DNA of 64,000 bases from Sambucus nigra (GCA_949130495.1 OX422214.1:5750046-5814045); one strand, 5' to 3'; shown: positions 47,598-61,250, numbered from the stretch's first letter. Numbers and translations: made by a program. The notes: generated by a model from the sequence alone, not told the origin.

Positions 47598-49260
47598 ATG
47601 TATACAATATTATACTACTACTACAACTAACATCTCCAATAATATCCTTGGGATGATGTAATCGAAATATTCCTTAAATGCGATACATCAACCCCCATCA
47701 ATCTAGTACAACATAGTCATCCAAGATGTACTCCACAAAGATTCTATATCCTTTCATCTATAGGATATATAAATATATATATAGGTATTTTATTCTCACC
47801 ATATATATACATATACCAATCATCCATACCCATGACCAAGTGTACATATCATATCTGATGTACAATGGACATGAACATAATCCACCCGGCTATATATATC
47901 ACCGATAAAATTGCATCAATGTTATCATCTTCCTAGTGCTCGGCTCACGTAGCAACTGGGGACCACCTGGTGGGGATCAATGACACCCACCTCGTGATAA
48001 CACACACACACGACGTCCCGAGAAGCGGTCATAGATCCAACTGACAATGAGACGAAACATACCCACCACGTCTCATCCCAAAAATATATCTATCATATAA
48101 TAACACACGGGATGACTATGACCTGGGGAATATCCACACCCTTCTCTATATGCGAGGATGCTCACCCTCTGCGCGGAAACTTCCCAATGATAGCATGAGC
48201 GGGGTATGCTTAACCACATAAGTATATATATTGCTCACATGCGCAATATACATACATCCATATGATCCCATCATATGATCAAATAGTAAACCATTATATA
48301 GGGTTTAAATATCCATACCATGTATGTCCACAACATAAATATATCCATATATTCATATTTATATATAGATATATCTACATATATTCACACATCGTTATAT
48401 CTATATATGTACAAACTAATTCTCGTTCATATGTATAAGATATATAAACTCGGCTATAAGTATACATAATCCTCAATATACAAACCGTCATCACAAACTC
48501 TAATAATTTACCTCGATATGTGAATACAATCCCTTGCTTGAAACATATTCAATCATTTTTCCTATGATGAATAGTCTCCCAAAATCATATGTATATATTT
48601 ATACATATATATCCAACATTAGGGTTATCACCCAAGATTTTGTGTAGGAAACCCATCACTACACACACCATCTATATCCGAGAGTACATTATAAGAATCT
48701 GGTAATAATTTTGACTATTGGTATGCTCCTAACTAATAGTCTATAAGCCTCAAGCTAAATCTTATTTTCATCAAATAATCCCATTACTTAGGGAATTTTA
48801 CATGATGTAATTCACACACCGATAAGCAACATCTATTCCAACTAGATTTTTCACATCCTACTCTAGTTGGTAATATAATCCCACTGCTCTCGATTCCGAC
48901 TACGGTTCAATCACTTTTGTGAAGCCCCTAGTCTAAGATCTCTCGGATATATTCCTTAAACTTTATCATTTCTAAGGGTATGAGACACTCTCTTCCATAT
49001 GGCCCCAAATTGTATTTTAATATTATCATATCCTTATGAGGAGTCGATATAAATGTAGGCTTAGAAATTTCACAACATACATGGATATAATATTCTCCAA
49101 TTCTTCCAAGAAGTCCCCACTATCATACCAAGTGAGATACCCCCTATAAGTCTCCAAAATATATCTATTACATCCTAAGAGAAAGCCCCAAGTCAATAGA
49201 CCCAACCAAAAAGGGTTTGCAATCACTATAGAGAAAAATACCTCAAAATGCCCTGTTCTC

Positions 49261-49437
49261 GAATCGATTCGACCCCTCCGAATCGATTCGGCCCAGCAGC
49301 GAATTGATTCGGTACAAGGGACCTGAGAGTCTGCTATCTACCAAATCGATTCGCTAGGGGTGAATCGATTCGGCCCTAAAGACCTAAGACCTCTGCAACA
49401 TAGCGAATCGATTCACTAGGGGCGAATCGATTCGGCT
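49261..49437. repeat. CGAATCGATTCG palindrome cluster, solo LTR E
   Basis: Six to seven copies, mostly perfect, at ~760 bp from the LTR start. Confidence 0.87.
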
Positions 49438-50705
49438 TGTGCAGCAAGCCACGGAAATGGCTGATTTTTCCAAAGCCCAAATTCTCCAAAATTCAATTTA
49501 TACTTATTCTAACCCTTAATATTCAACCCCAACATAATTTCCAACATCAAAACACATCCTATATTTAACCTCATCAATTTATATCCCTTAAACCCAATTA
49601 AAATCTTCAATTTCAAGATTTGAACCAAAATTTAGGTTTTGATGTTTATACCCCAAAACCATTTCTTTTACCCACAAACTATGAAATAAAATACACAAAT
49701 GACTTATTTAGCAAGATTAAACACTTGCCTCAGATTTGTAGAGGTTGGATCGTCCTCGATGTCGCGATTGGGTCGGAATCTCCAAGCTTTTCTTCCTCTC
49801 TCTCTCTCTTCCTTTCTTCTTCTTCTCTCTCCTCTTCTCTTTTCTTTCTCTTTCTCTCTCTCTCTCAAAAGAAAAGGCTTCATCCGTAATCCTTTAAAGC
49901 CCTTAAAATAATAAACCCAATTTTAAATGTTAATACACACTTTAAATGACTCGTTTACACCAATTTGAGTCAAACTAACTTAAAATATTCCGGAGCCGAA
50001 TTAAAACCCAGTGACCGTCATTTTGACTATCTCGACCCTTCCGAGATCAATGGTTCCCTCAAAATATCATCCGGAATACTTTAAAACGTCCTTTATTTTT
50101 GGACTACAATTCCCAATTTTAGAATTCTCCAATTTAATTAAATTTTATTTTCTCAAAAATTTAATTTCTCAGTCTCAAAAATCATGGGGTGTTACATTGG
50201 CTAGATAGAAATTTTCCCTTCCATTTTCTGCAAGGTGCTCACCCACAAAAAAAGATTGAATTACAAATGTTAAAAAACATATATACGCACAAAGCCCTAA
50301 AATCTATATACATAAACTACAAAAACTCATGAAAACCATCCCAAGAAAACTAAACAGAACAAACCATCGATTACATTTCAAGTGTATCGTCGTAAAAATA
50401 ACCAAATAACCTCACTGGATGAGCACAAAACCAAATAAGATGCCACAACATTGACCAAGCATCATAAAAAAATCTCATATATTAGGAAAATCACATTAGC
50501 TATGATAGATATGCCACACTCTATCTCTCTTGGTGTTTAAAATTGAAAAATAGATCTACATTCTGTGTATATTTGGCGAAGAATTGTGCTTCATTTGGTC
50601 TGCAAGTTAAATTTCACTACCAAAGGTTGTGGGGGGTCAAGGACTTCTAAAACTACACCGAGTCGAGATACTGTTCACAATCCGAGCACAACCAATAGTG
50701 TTCTC

Positions 50706-53664
50706 TGTAATACCCCGTATTTTCTGTGATATTTACTTTTGGGGATTAATTGAATTAAATGTTTATTAATTGGAAATTAATCCGGATAAAAATATTAACG
50801 AGATGTGAGTTAGTATTTCATTATAATGTGTATACTTGGCATTATATGAGTATTGGTAATATTGAAATTGTCACGTGATTGAAATACGGCAATTTGGGAA
50901 TTTTGTTGAGACGCGTGTGACCGTCGCGTCATGGTATTTTATTATTAAATTAAAAAGTGAATTTTAGTTCCATTAACCGTATGGTCATTTTGAGTGCGCC
51001 AACGCGTCCGGAAGGGTCGAGATAGTGAGAAAACACTAGCCGGGAGTTTAGTTTGGGTCCCGGGGTATTTTTAGGCCATACCGGCATCATAAAGGGAATT
51101 TTGGTAATTTGTATTTTTGGGAATTAAAAAGTGACGAAAATTGGAAATACAATCTGACTTCTTCTTTAACCCACTTAACCCACTAACTACACTAAGAGAC
51201 TTAATGGGCTACGGGAGAAGTTGAGTTATAATTCCATTTTACCAAAAACCAACCACAACTCCATTGTCTTCAACCTTGGGAAGAACTTGAGAGAGAGAGA
51301 GAGAGAGAAGGAAAGAATTCTGCCGAAAGAGAGAGAGAGGACAGACTTAACTTCAAGATTCAACACCAAATTCAGAGATAGATTAAGTCAAGTGGTTTAA
51401 ACTCATTTGATTCAAGCTATGCTTTTCCATGTTTAGGAAATTTTCGAAATTGATTTTTGATGATAATTTAAACCCATAAATTGGAAGTTAAAAGCCATGA
51501 TTTATGTAGGAATTGCATGTAGTGATATTCTGGACGAATTATATGTTCTAAACAGAACCTTTGATGATTTAAAAATGGAGTTAGAAGAAGTTTAATGATG
51601 TTCTTGAATGAAGAAGAATTCTGGAAATTTTTGATGTAGTTTTGATCTAAACTAAGCCTTGGAATGATGAATTATGGAATTTGGAATGTTAATACTGTTG
51701 TAGGATGATAGTATGATGTTATGGTAACCTTTTCTTGGAGTTTCATGCTTAAAAATGGAGTTTTGGGATGAATTGGTAACTGCAAAATGAAGCAGTCCGT
51801 AACCAGACCTGGTGCGTTCGATCGATCGATGTTCTTCAGTCGATCGATCGACCACCATCGATCGATCGAAGGTAAAGGTCGATCGATCGACCTTCCCAGA
51901 ATGAATAAAGTCTTTTCCCTAATTAAATTTTAATGGTGTTAACCCTTGGATAATATTATTGGAGACATTGTGAATACCCTTAACCTTAAGTAAGACCAGT
52001 AGGCATGATTATGAGATTGGACTTTAATTGGAATTTAATTTGAGGAATTATTCTAAATTAATGAAATTCGTTATGTGAGATAATATTTGGGCTAATAGTG
52101 CAAATTTGAATAATTTGATGAAATAAGGTTTGGGGCATAAGTAAAGACCTTAGGTATAAAGATGTTAAATGTGGGAATAATGGGGACTTAATAGTATATT
52201 TGAGATAGGTTTTAACTTTAAGAAACTACGACGTGAGACGTGTCGACAATTTAATTTCTATATTATCGGGATACTTGAAATATATGAATTTGGAATAATG
52301 GTATAAAGATGTAGAGTATACCTTTATTAATATCGAGATATCTAAGATGTGTGAATGCTTAGTATATAATTTTATGTGTATGACATACCTACCAGACTTG
52401 CTATCACGGGAGGTTTACGTTCGCTTAGGGCCTTCTTATCCTTGTGTTGCCCGGATTTAGATTGGTTACCTCGATGAACATAGGTCATTGAAGGACTTAT
52501 TGAGATGTTAATAAGTTTGCTGATCGTGGGAGCATAGGTATATGCATGACCCATGTGATGGTGACTGTGTTTGCCTCCATTATTTGTGATGTTGTTATCT
52601 GAACGATTCCTGAGAGATTCGGAATGCGAGATCCTTATATACGTGATGTACCGGGATGGATAGCAGAGTATGTGTGCACCGCAGCTTAGCCTTTGGGTGC
52701 TTGTATTGTATATTTATGATGTGAAAATATACGATTAAAGGAGAAGGAATTTACTATGTTAAATTGTGAGTATAATTATGGTAATGTTGTGAAAGATAAA
52801 AAGGGAACTTTTATCAATAAATGGTTTTATTAATAATTGGGAATCCGGGAATTAAAGTAGAACTCTCTATTTAATTGTTAAGGTTGGAACTTATAACGTG
52901 AACCGAGTAAAAGTGTTAGAAACTCTTTAGATAGTTATGAGATAACACATGAATGGGTACAGGAACGTTAGGAGTGCACAGTTAGACGAGAGGTGAGTAT
53001 CTCATGTGAGAGCACGTCCTAACATGTATTTTGCATATACTGTTTTAAATGTTTTTAAAGCACTTGCAGGTTTTTAAAATATCTCCACATTCGGGCTCTA
53101 ACCCGTTTGCTTTCAAATCTATTTTTTGTAAAACCATTTTAGGTGCCCAGCCACAAGGACACCATGCATAGGATTCATACTCAGATGACGAGCTGTAGCT
53201 GCTTGTGGAAGCTACAGGGATTTGCTTTTAGACGCTTATATCATTTGGATTCCATACTCAGTATTCCTCAGTTGTATGGCATGTTGCCCAAATTCTATTA
53301 GATACGTTTCCATTTCAGTTTTTCAGACTTTGGCATGTATTCATTCAGTATTCAGTATTTCGTTATTTACTTCAGCTGTGGGATTTTGTTGTGAGGAGTT
53401 TTCCTCCAGATTTATTTATATCATGTGTTGGTTATTCTATTTACTTCATTATGGTGAATAGTGATATTATTCTTGCTTTAAATCTTTTACTGCATGTTAA
53501 TCAGGCTTTAATTAAAATTTGGCAACTTACTTTTTAAATACTAGGTGGTTAGTAATAATAAAAAATGTTTTCGACAGTGATGCTATTAACTGAGCCAACT
53601 TGGCGTTTTGATTTAATTTAATAAAGGAGTAGCTACCCGGTATTTAATTAGTCGGGGTGTCACA
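50706..53664 (+). repeat. Solo LTR of family A (2959 bp)
   Basis: TGTAATACCCCGTATTTTC to GGGGTGTCACA, flanked on both sides by a perfect TTCTC duplication (50701-50705, 53665-53669). The empty site is in copy 1 near 31348-31362 (AGTTTTCATAGAAA). It carries the GATCGATC cluster (51817-51891), a GA-rich tract (51288-51340) and a pyrimidine-rich block followed by AGGTGCCC (about 53140). No internal sequence remains. Confidence 0.94.
51817..51891. repeat. GATCGATC palindrome cluster, family A solo LTR
   Basis: Four blocks of TCGATCGATCGA (CGATCGATCGA) in 75 bases, at about 1.1 kb from the LTR start, as in 3352-3430. Confidence 0.87.
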
Positions 53665-53737
53665 TTCTCATAGAAAAAATAGAACAAAATTTCCTTCAAG
53701 TAGTTCAAAATTTCGTATAAGTTATTTTAAAGCATAC

Positions 53738-54030
53738 CTCGTCTGATAAATCCGCAAGTACACAGCAAAATCCAATCTTGCATGGTAAATAACTTCAAAC
53801 TCTAGCATTATCAATGCAGCTGGCATCATCAATGCAGTTGTCATCCAATTCAGAAACTACAAGTATGATCGCCAGTCCAAATTAACAATCTTGTGGACAC
53901 CCGTGTTCAACGGACTGCTTCTTAAGCCCTTTAAATACCATTTTGGGAAGTAGACTCTATCGTTAAGGGGCTGAATCAGAAGAAATGCAAATCCCATAAA
54001 GAAAGCTAAGGCACTGAGGATAGTAAACAT
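53738..54030 (-). pseudogene. OSCA/CSC1-like gene fragment captured in Helitron copy 2
   Basis: Counterpart of 31409-31717. The minus strand encodes KIVNLDWRSYL-stop-FLNWM and later LDFAVYLRIYQT, ending at a splice donor (GAGGTATGC). It has an in-frame TAG where copy 1 is open, but at several other residues it is closer to the usual family sequence (NLDWRSYL, FLNWM, VYLRIY). The 18 bp internal duplication is shared with copy 1. Confidence 0.82.
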
Positions 54031-54938
54031 GATTTTTTTAATCGGAGAACAAAAGAACCCATTTTAATCAAACTACAAACAAAAAAAAAAGATGAATGAA
54101 CAATATGATCAGTAGGTTGTTGCAAAGACTACTTCCTTTGAAAAATAATACATTCTCAAAAACAATACAAACAAAAAGAAGCATACGGACATGGATAGGT
54201 GTTTCTCCATACATTCCTTGCCGGAAACAGAGTAAATAGATGACTTGATAAATGTGCCAATTCGATGGAAATGAGGATGCAATTTAAATTTTTTTGTCTG
54301 ACTGGCAGTAAATGTAAGACTAAAAAACAAATGATTGAAGGATATTAAAACTATCATAATTATCTAAATTCAAACAAATCAGTTTATGGGCTATTTTAAA
54401 CCATTACAAAATCCCCAAGTAAGTTAAACAAACTATATATGTCAATGAATATTTAGGATCTATTCTCTGCTCTTGTAAAACAGGGTTAAAATTAAAAAGC
54501 ATATATACCACGTGATCAAATATAGTTATAAGTTAATAAATAGTATAAACCGAATGCAATAGCCTTGTGGAGAATTTTGGTCGAGAACTGTATATGCAAG
54601 AAAAATAGAAAAATTAAACCACCACCACGTGTAGGCTTTAATTTGACTTTCAGTTGTGACAACAATCCAATTCCGAACCATCATACAATTACATATAGTT
54701 ACCTACCACATACTTTAAAATGCTAACATAGAAATTAATTGATTAAGGTTTAGAATCACATTGAGGAGACATGACAGCAGCGCCACAATAGTTGGTAAAA
54801 GCTCACCATAATTAGAAAAAGGACTGTTAATGTGTAAATCAAAACCTCAAAATTAAAGTCTGTAACTCACAAATTAATGTATTCAATACACAAATTAAAA
54901 TAAAGTTCATTGCATTATAAAAAAAGTGCATGTGCTAC

Positions 54939-55035
54939 CTCAATTTCAAGATCTTTAATCTTTTGGGTGACACTGGAAAGGGAATCCATTGCATTTTGCA
55001 CTTCACATCTGAGAATATTGAGCTTGAAGTTGCAC
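54939..55035 (-). pseudogene. Possible captured internal exon (unknown gene), copy 2
   Basis: 97 bases between TTAG and GAG|GTAGCAC, open in one frame (CNFKLNILRCEVQNAMDSL...). Counterpart of 32608-32724 without its 21-base duplication. Confidence 0.4.
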
Positions 55036-58000
55036 CTAATCCAAAACTTTGGAATACATGTTTCCTCATAACAAACTCGTTACTAAAGTTTCTGCCTTAA
55101 GCTCTACCCGTATCAAAACCCCAGTTGGGATGAAAAAGAAACATATAATTGAGTAACGATACTAGTTTGAGAGAAATAGTTTACCCTAACCATTAAACAC
55201 TTAATAAATAGTTTGTTTTAAAATAATGTTATGGCCATTCAAATGCACCCATAAAAATAGCATAGCCTCTCAGATATTTGATATAAATGCCTTCTCTATA
55301 CTATGTTAACAACATACAATTCAGAATATTTATTGGAAAATTAGAAAAATAATCACTTAAGAGATGAAGAAATAAAGATAGATATTGAGAAAATAACTAC
55401 AGGAAGAAAACCATAGTAAGACAATAACTGAAAATTGAGAGTGCCCGGTATAGATCAGTCAATGTTGAAAAATATCTTAAGAAGTTTTGAGGTTTCAAAA
55501 TGAACCATATACCACTATATAGTTAACATCATCTGATCAAAAATTCCAACAGAGCATATCATATACAACAGTATGGAATGTCAGTACCCAAAGTTAAATA
55601 CATGTGATGTATGTGTTATATTTGATTACATCTAACTCGGAGAGCTAATAGTTCACAACACTATCCTGGTAAGAAATAATAAAAGTCCACAACAACATAT
55701 TATAGGTGTGAAGACATAATAAAAGTAGTAGAAATGTCATCTTTAATATCCAACACTCTGAATATAACTCATTCTTAATTGTATGTCATAACTAAAGTAG
55801 CAGTATGCATAGGGATAAAAAAAATGGAAAATGGATCCCCAACTATAATCAGGTCTAAATTACAGAGTTTAGATTCCCAACTAAGCATCCAAAAATAAAA
55901 CCTCGACTTATATTTTTGAGCTTATATTCAGACCTATGCCAACTAAAAATCTACATCCAAAATAGAAAAATGCAAAGATTGGCTCCATATGAATTCAGGA
56001 TCAAATTTGAAGAATGTTCACCCATAACTTATTTTTCTTTTTTGATGAGAAACGAATAATTAAAAACTAACCTCGATTTTGTGTACCAAATGTAGCATGT
56101 AGCATCGCGTAGATGACACATAGAACTCCATTTCAAACGTCACAGAGCTAAAAATCAAAGTCAAACCTCGACTATGTGAATCATCACATGTTTATGCAAA
56201 TTAACATTGCAAAGTGATCGACTGCACCTTTCTTCCAATTCATATCCCTCCTTGGTGTTTCAAAAACAGTTTTCTTTCACCAATAATGAACTCTCCATCA
56301 AATTGCTAGCTAATAGTTATGAGAAAATTATTGGCGAAAGCAAATAACAATTGGAAACAATAATAAAATGTGAATCTCGAGATTTTACTAATGCAAAGAA
56401 AAAACAATAGTATCCATCTTTAAATAGTAGAAAAAAACAACATATATAAAAAATAGCAGCAAAACTCGATCGTGTAGGAATGCCTTTTTCTTAAAACACC
56501 TTAGTATTAAGCATCAGGAATTTAAACATTAAATTAGAGTTAAGCAACCAAGAATATCACTATTAAGCATCATGAATCTAATCATCCAATTACTATTGGG
56601 CCCCACTGAAAGTGCACATTAAATTAAAAAATATAATGAGATAGAAAATGAAAGAGAAAGGTAATGAAAGAAGTTACAAAAGTAAAACAGTAAAACTCAC
56701 CAATTTATGATCGTCACATGATGAAAACCCATTCCCAAAACTTTGAGTTACAACATCCTGAAAATCCCCAATATAAACATCACATTGCATAAGCAACAAA
56801 TTCTTTGATTCAAATCCCAGAACAAAAAAGTAGTACACGCTAACTAATTTTTTTTCGTTAAAGTAAATATGATATTGCATAAGCAAGAAAAACATATCCA
56901 CAATCTGATATGCCAACCCAAAAAATAAATAATATTACAAACTTTCAACCAACATGTATACTTACATCAAATTCTGAAATTTCTCAGATTTCATATTTAG
57001 CATAATTACATCACAGAAAGATCAAGAAACAAAATAACAACACTACCTACAATTTAAACACCAAATTCATAAAAATCCAAGTTAGTACTTGCAAAATCAA
57101 ACATTGACACAAATGGCACTAACTAAACACCAAATTCGTGAGAAATCCATAAACCATAAAAAAATGAAACCTAACTTATTTTCAAAATCAAATTAGATCT
57201 ACAAATCTTAACAACAAAAAAAAACTAAGTAATTTTCAAAATCAAAAGAAAAACCTCAAATTAGGTCTTATAATTCATCAACTTTTAAAACCCTAAATTA
57301 GAAAGAAAAAACGGAATGAAGAAAGAGAGATCTCACCCAATATTCAAAGTTGTTCTCAAACACCACACCCCTATTTTGAATCCAACAAATTAAACATTGA
57401 TTAGACAAATCAAAATACCATGCATATATCCCAAGGTAGATCTGAAATCATGGATATGATGTTCTTCAAGGCAAAACCTTTTGAGAACTTCGATCTGAAA
57501 GGCAACACAACGCTTGCATTCCAACATTCATTGTCCATTGGGATGATTTTTTGGAGCATCGGAGACTTATAGAAAGTCCATACAAAGTGCACGAAATTTC
57601 AGATCTGTAAGATGGACGCTAGAATTATTGGAAAAAATCTCCAAAAAATTCCAGAAGTTGAACAAAAAAAAGAGAGAGTATAGAAACAGAGAAAAACTCT
57701 GAAATAGAGAGAAGACGTGTGTGCTTACCATTCTAACTTTTGGAGCCGAGATGGAGATTGAGGATCAATTTAAGTGTTGAGACTTGGGAGAGAGAGACGT
57801 GAGTGATGGATGGTTAAGACAAAAGTGGGTAGAATTACAAATTAATGGTGAAATAAATTTGGGGTGTACTATAGTACATTTTATTAGTGTGTGAGTGAAA
57901 ATCTAACCTTTCATCTAGTTATGGATGGTTTTGATTATTCAATCCTAGCCTCTACTTGTATTATCCATTTATTGAATAGTGTCAAGACTTCTACTCCTTA

Positions 58001-59368
58001 TTATATATATATATATATAAAGTTAGAGTGCTTCACCACGGATCGACACGTGGATATAGTTACTATTTCCTCTCTCCTCTATAATTAATTTGGAAGGGTA
58101 ATCGTTCTCTCCCAAGCCAATTTTCTTTCCCTCTCTCGGTGAAATGACACATCCCTTCTGTGAGTGAAAGGATGCATCCATAGAAAATTGCAGACGGATG
58201 AGCTTGCTACAATTCGTCTTTTCCAAGAGAATACGCCTTTTGTTGTCAACATCACCAATCTTGCTATCATGTATTTTATAGAATTTGTCTTATGCTTTAG
58301 GAGAAATAAGTCAAGTTAATTCCAGTTGTACCATTATTATTGTTGCTATAGATGTTTACTATTAGTAAAATGTTGAAAATATCCTACATCACTAGGAAAC
58401 AAATGAGTTCTCAATGAACATTCGAGCAGACTTTTCACAATTCAAACTTTGATTTAGAGTTCAATGTTAAATACTAAACAAACATCACTACTCAAGAATT
58501 ACAGAATTTCAATACAAGTCAAAATGGAAGGGTAACTGTGAGCATTGTTTGGTATGGTATTGATCTATTTGATTGTTATATATACGAATTTTAGGTAATG
58601 CGGGGATTGACTGGGTTTCATATTCTTTGTCGTGGTTTAGGCAGGAGGTGTTTACATGGATGTGTTAGTGGTGCCTCGGGGTCTAGGTAAGGCTTAGTGT
58701 CTACAAACCAAAGGCCGATCTCTGACTCTTCTATTGTCACCGACTCTCGACAATTGGTATGTCGGGATACCTCTCTTCTATTACATGGATTTCATTCGCA
58801 TATAACAAAAAATATTCCCAAGACTATGATACTATTATTAAAGAAATTATTTTTTACACAAGATATAAATTGTACATAAAACATACTTTTCACTATTATA
58901 GGATACTTTTCTATTATCGGATGTGTTAGGGAAAAGTTTAAATAAAATTTATGAGAATAATGGGACAAAGATGATCACTCCTTTAAGGAAAAGCTATCAG
59001 AGCTTATGCACTCACAATTATTAGAAACCTGGCAAAGTTTCCAGATTAAAGAGACAAAATGAAAGCCCATGTGCATTCTTCAAATTTGACTCGGATTTAT
59101 TTAGATATATTATATGATTACCTTAACAATTCCAGTAGCGGGAAATCTAAACTAATAACTCTATAAATAGTGAAAAAGAAACCTAGTAGTAGTATATGTT
59201 ATTGCGTTGTGTATTTTTCATAGTCATTTCTTATCAAACCCAAATAAAAGAAAACTATGAAGATGTTAAGAAGCAATTGCTTAGTGATAATTCTAGTTGT
59301 ATGTTTTTCAGGTGTAATAAAAGTGATAATTTTGGTTGTATGTTAAGCAGTAGCAGTAGGATCGGTAG
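58001..59368. other. Unassigned sequence right of the Helitron pair
   Basis: Begins with a short TA tract (58001-58019) and then AT-rich DNA with no coding-like frame and no repeat shared elsewhere in the window. A TATA-like CTATAAATAG at about 59161 is followed by no recognisable gene. Confidence 0.5.
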
Positions 59369-60870
59369 CTAGTGTATTCCTGCTACTGATCGATCCACTT
59401 CAAACCCTAGGGAAAATCTAAGTCTTCCTAAGTCATTAATTTCAAACTCCTTAGCGTACCATTTATGAAGTAATTTCCTTTCTATTGGATCATTGTCAGT
59501 CACTATTATATCGTCCACACAGACAATTAAGATGGTCACACCCCCTGGAGCTGAATGTTTAATAAAAAGAGTGTGATCACCTTGAATTTTCTTGTATTTC
59601 ATTTGTAGCATAACCCTTAAAAATCTTCCAAACCATGCCCTCGAAGATTGTTAGCCCATATAGTGCCTTCTTTAACCTGCACACTTTATTTCCATCAAAA
59701 TATTTATTGTATCCTGGTGGAGCCTCAGGCTCCATGTACACTTCGTCTTCTAAATCACCATTTAAAAATGAATTTTTAATGTTAAATTTATGCAAACACC
59801 AATCAGCGTTAGCTTCTAAAGACTAAAGAATGCAAATAGTGTTCATTTTTAGAACCGGAGAAAATGTTTGTTGATAGCCTACTCCATAGATCTGTGTGTA
59901 CCCTTTGTCTACCAACCTCACCTTATATCTCTCCCTTGTCCCATGTGATTTATATTTTACGGTGAACACCCATTTACATCCTATGATATTTTTTCCTTTT
60001 AGTAAGTCGTTAATTTCCCATGTTTGGTGTTTTCTTAGTAATCTCATTTAATCATCCATAGCATTTCTCCAATTCTTATCTGTTAAGTGCCTAGGGTAAA
60101 GTTTATGGAATTGGAATATAATTTTCTTGGGTAAGGTAGATCTTGTGGTCATGAGATAATCTGTCAAGTGATGTAAAGTTTGAAATAGGATGTTAAGTGC
60201 ATGCGAGTACCTTTCCTATTTGCCATAGGAAAATCTGAATTACTAAAGATAGGAGAGGATGAACGAACTTCAGTACGTGTTATTGGATTGGATTCTTTAA
60301 CTTGATATGTTAGAATAATAGAATCTTGTCTTCTGCTGGAGTATAATTGTAATAGATGTGCAATAGGGGGTTCAACTACCTCAGGTGAAACCGGGACTAC
60401 GCAAACCATTTCAATGGAAAATGGTTATTTGTTGACAAATTAAGGAAAAAAAAGGCCATGATCATCCTTATCTTTCAGAGGTATTTTCTCCCCATGAAGA
60501 TGAGGATGGACAAATAATTTTCATGAGTGCGGATGGTAACATTTATAACCTTTTTTCCTGGTGTAATAACCAACAAAGACACACTTGAGGCCATGTGGAT
60601 CGAGCTTTCCCCGGTTTTGTGCGTGGATGTGAACAATGGCAACATAACCGAACACTGTAGGGCGTAATTTGCAAAAGAGGTGATTTTCAGGATAAAACTT
60701 TGAGAACGCACTTAACGGACTCCTAAATTCTAACACGCGTGAAGTAATTCTATTTATAAAATAGGCTATAGTGAGAAAAACTTCCCCAATAGGTTTTGTT
60801 ACATTTTTCTTAAACAAGATGGCTCGGGGAATTTCTAGGAAATGCCTAAATGATGGAAAATTCCTTCTTT
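59369..60870 (-). pseudogene. Ty1/copia pol fragment (integrase end to reverse transcriptase), decayed
   Basis: The minus strand, read from 60870 down, gives the integrase C-terminal region (FKKNVTKPIGEVFLTIAYFI, FGYVAIVHIHAQNRGKLDP, CVFVGYYTRKKGYKCYHP), a linker with RKGTR...FKLYI, and then RT: NDLLKGKNIIGCKWVFTVKY, YQQTFSPVLK, NIKNSFLNGDLEDEVYMEP, VCRLKKALYGL and VCVDDIIVT. At least four frame changes and several stops separate these. The RT active-site Tyr is Cys (CVDD) and the LGIE-type motif is altered. No LTR, gag or RNase H was found on either side, so it is an isolated ~1.5 kb fragment. Confidence 0.9.
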
Positions 60871-61004
60871 TGGGAGAAAAGGTGATAGGATTGGGTTAAA
60901 GTAATCTTGAGCATTATCCGTTCAGATACTTTTTGGTAAAACCTCAAATTGGTTTTATACTATCGTGTAAAAATTAGGAAAACATGAACGCACATAAGAT
61001 TTAT
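60871..61004. other. Short unassigned spacer before the CACTA terminus
   Basis: 134 bases without recognisable features; its last three bases (TAT) may be the CACTA target duplication. Confidence 0.4.
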
Positions 61005-61027
61005 CACTACAGGAATATTGATTTTTC

Positions 61028-61250
61028 CCGGCATAAATTAAATGCCGAGAAAAGCACAAAAAATGTGGGTAAGACTTTTGGCGGCAATTTTGACGACATT
61101 TCCACAAGTGCGGTAATAGACAATGTGGTAAAAGAATAACGGCATTTTAAAAAATGCCACGAAAAGTTAGTGGCACTTTCGTCGGCATTTCCACAAGTGC
61201 GGTAGCCAATGTGGTAAAATAACAAATGGCATTTTAAAAAATGCCGCAAA
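61028..61250. repeat. CACTA subterminal repeats with hairpins
   Basis: Hairpins CGGCAT/ATGCCG at 61030-61047, GGCATTTT/AAAATGCC at 61141-61158 and again at 61228-61245. A ~90 bp direct repeat (ATTTCCACAAGTGCGGTA... AATGTGGTAAAA) carries the last two. In En/Spm elements such subterminal repeats bind TnpA. Confidence 0.8.

Larger units (their letters stand above)
46274..50196 (-). repeat. Solo LTR, family B-like (variant E), 3923 bp
   Basis: On the plus strand it opens TGTAACACCCCGCCTAAAAT (reverse of an LTR end) and closes ATCATGGGGTGTTACA (reverse of an LTR start). Flanks ATGGT and TTGGC fit a decayed 5 bp duplication; the empty site in copy 1 is near 30840-30855 (CAAACTTGGCTAG). Full LTR length with no internal region, so it is a solo LTR. 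It shares all the family B blocks in reverse. Confidence 0.92.
35636..58000 (-). mobile_element. Helitron-like unit, copy 2 (about 8.2 kb without three later insertions)
   Basis: Same orientation and same ends as copy 1: CTAG at 35636-35639, hairpin at 35649-35664, other end at ...CTACTCCTTA near 58000. Subtracting the Tat element, two solo LTRs and their 5 bp duplications leaves about 8.19 kb, against about 8.12 kb for copy 1. The two are collinear throughout, with frequent point differences and small indels, so the duplication is not recent. It carries the same gene fragments, including the OSCA/CSC1 piece (53738-54030). The last two bases at the 5' end differ from copy 1 (TA for GA). Confidence 0.74.
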
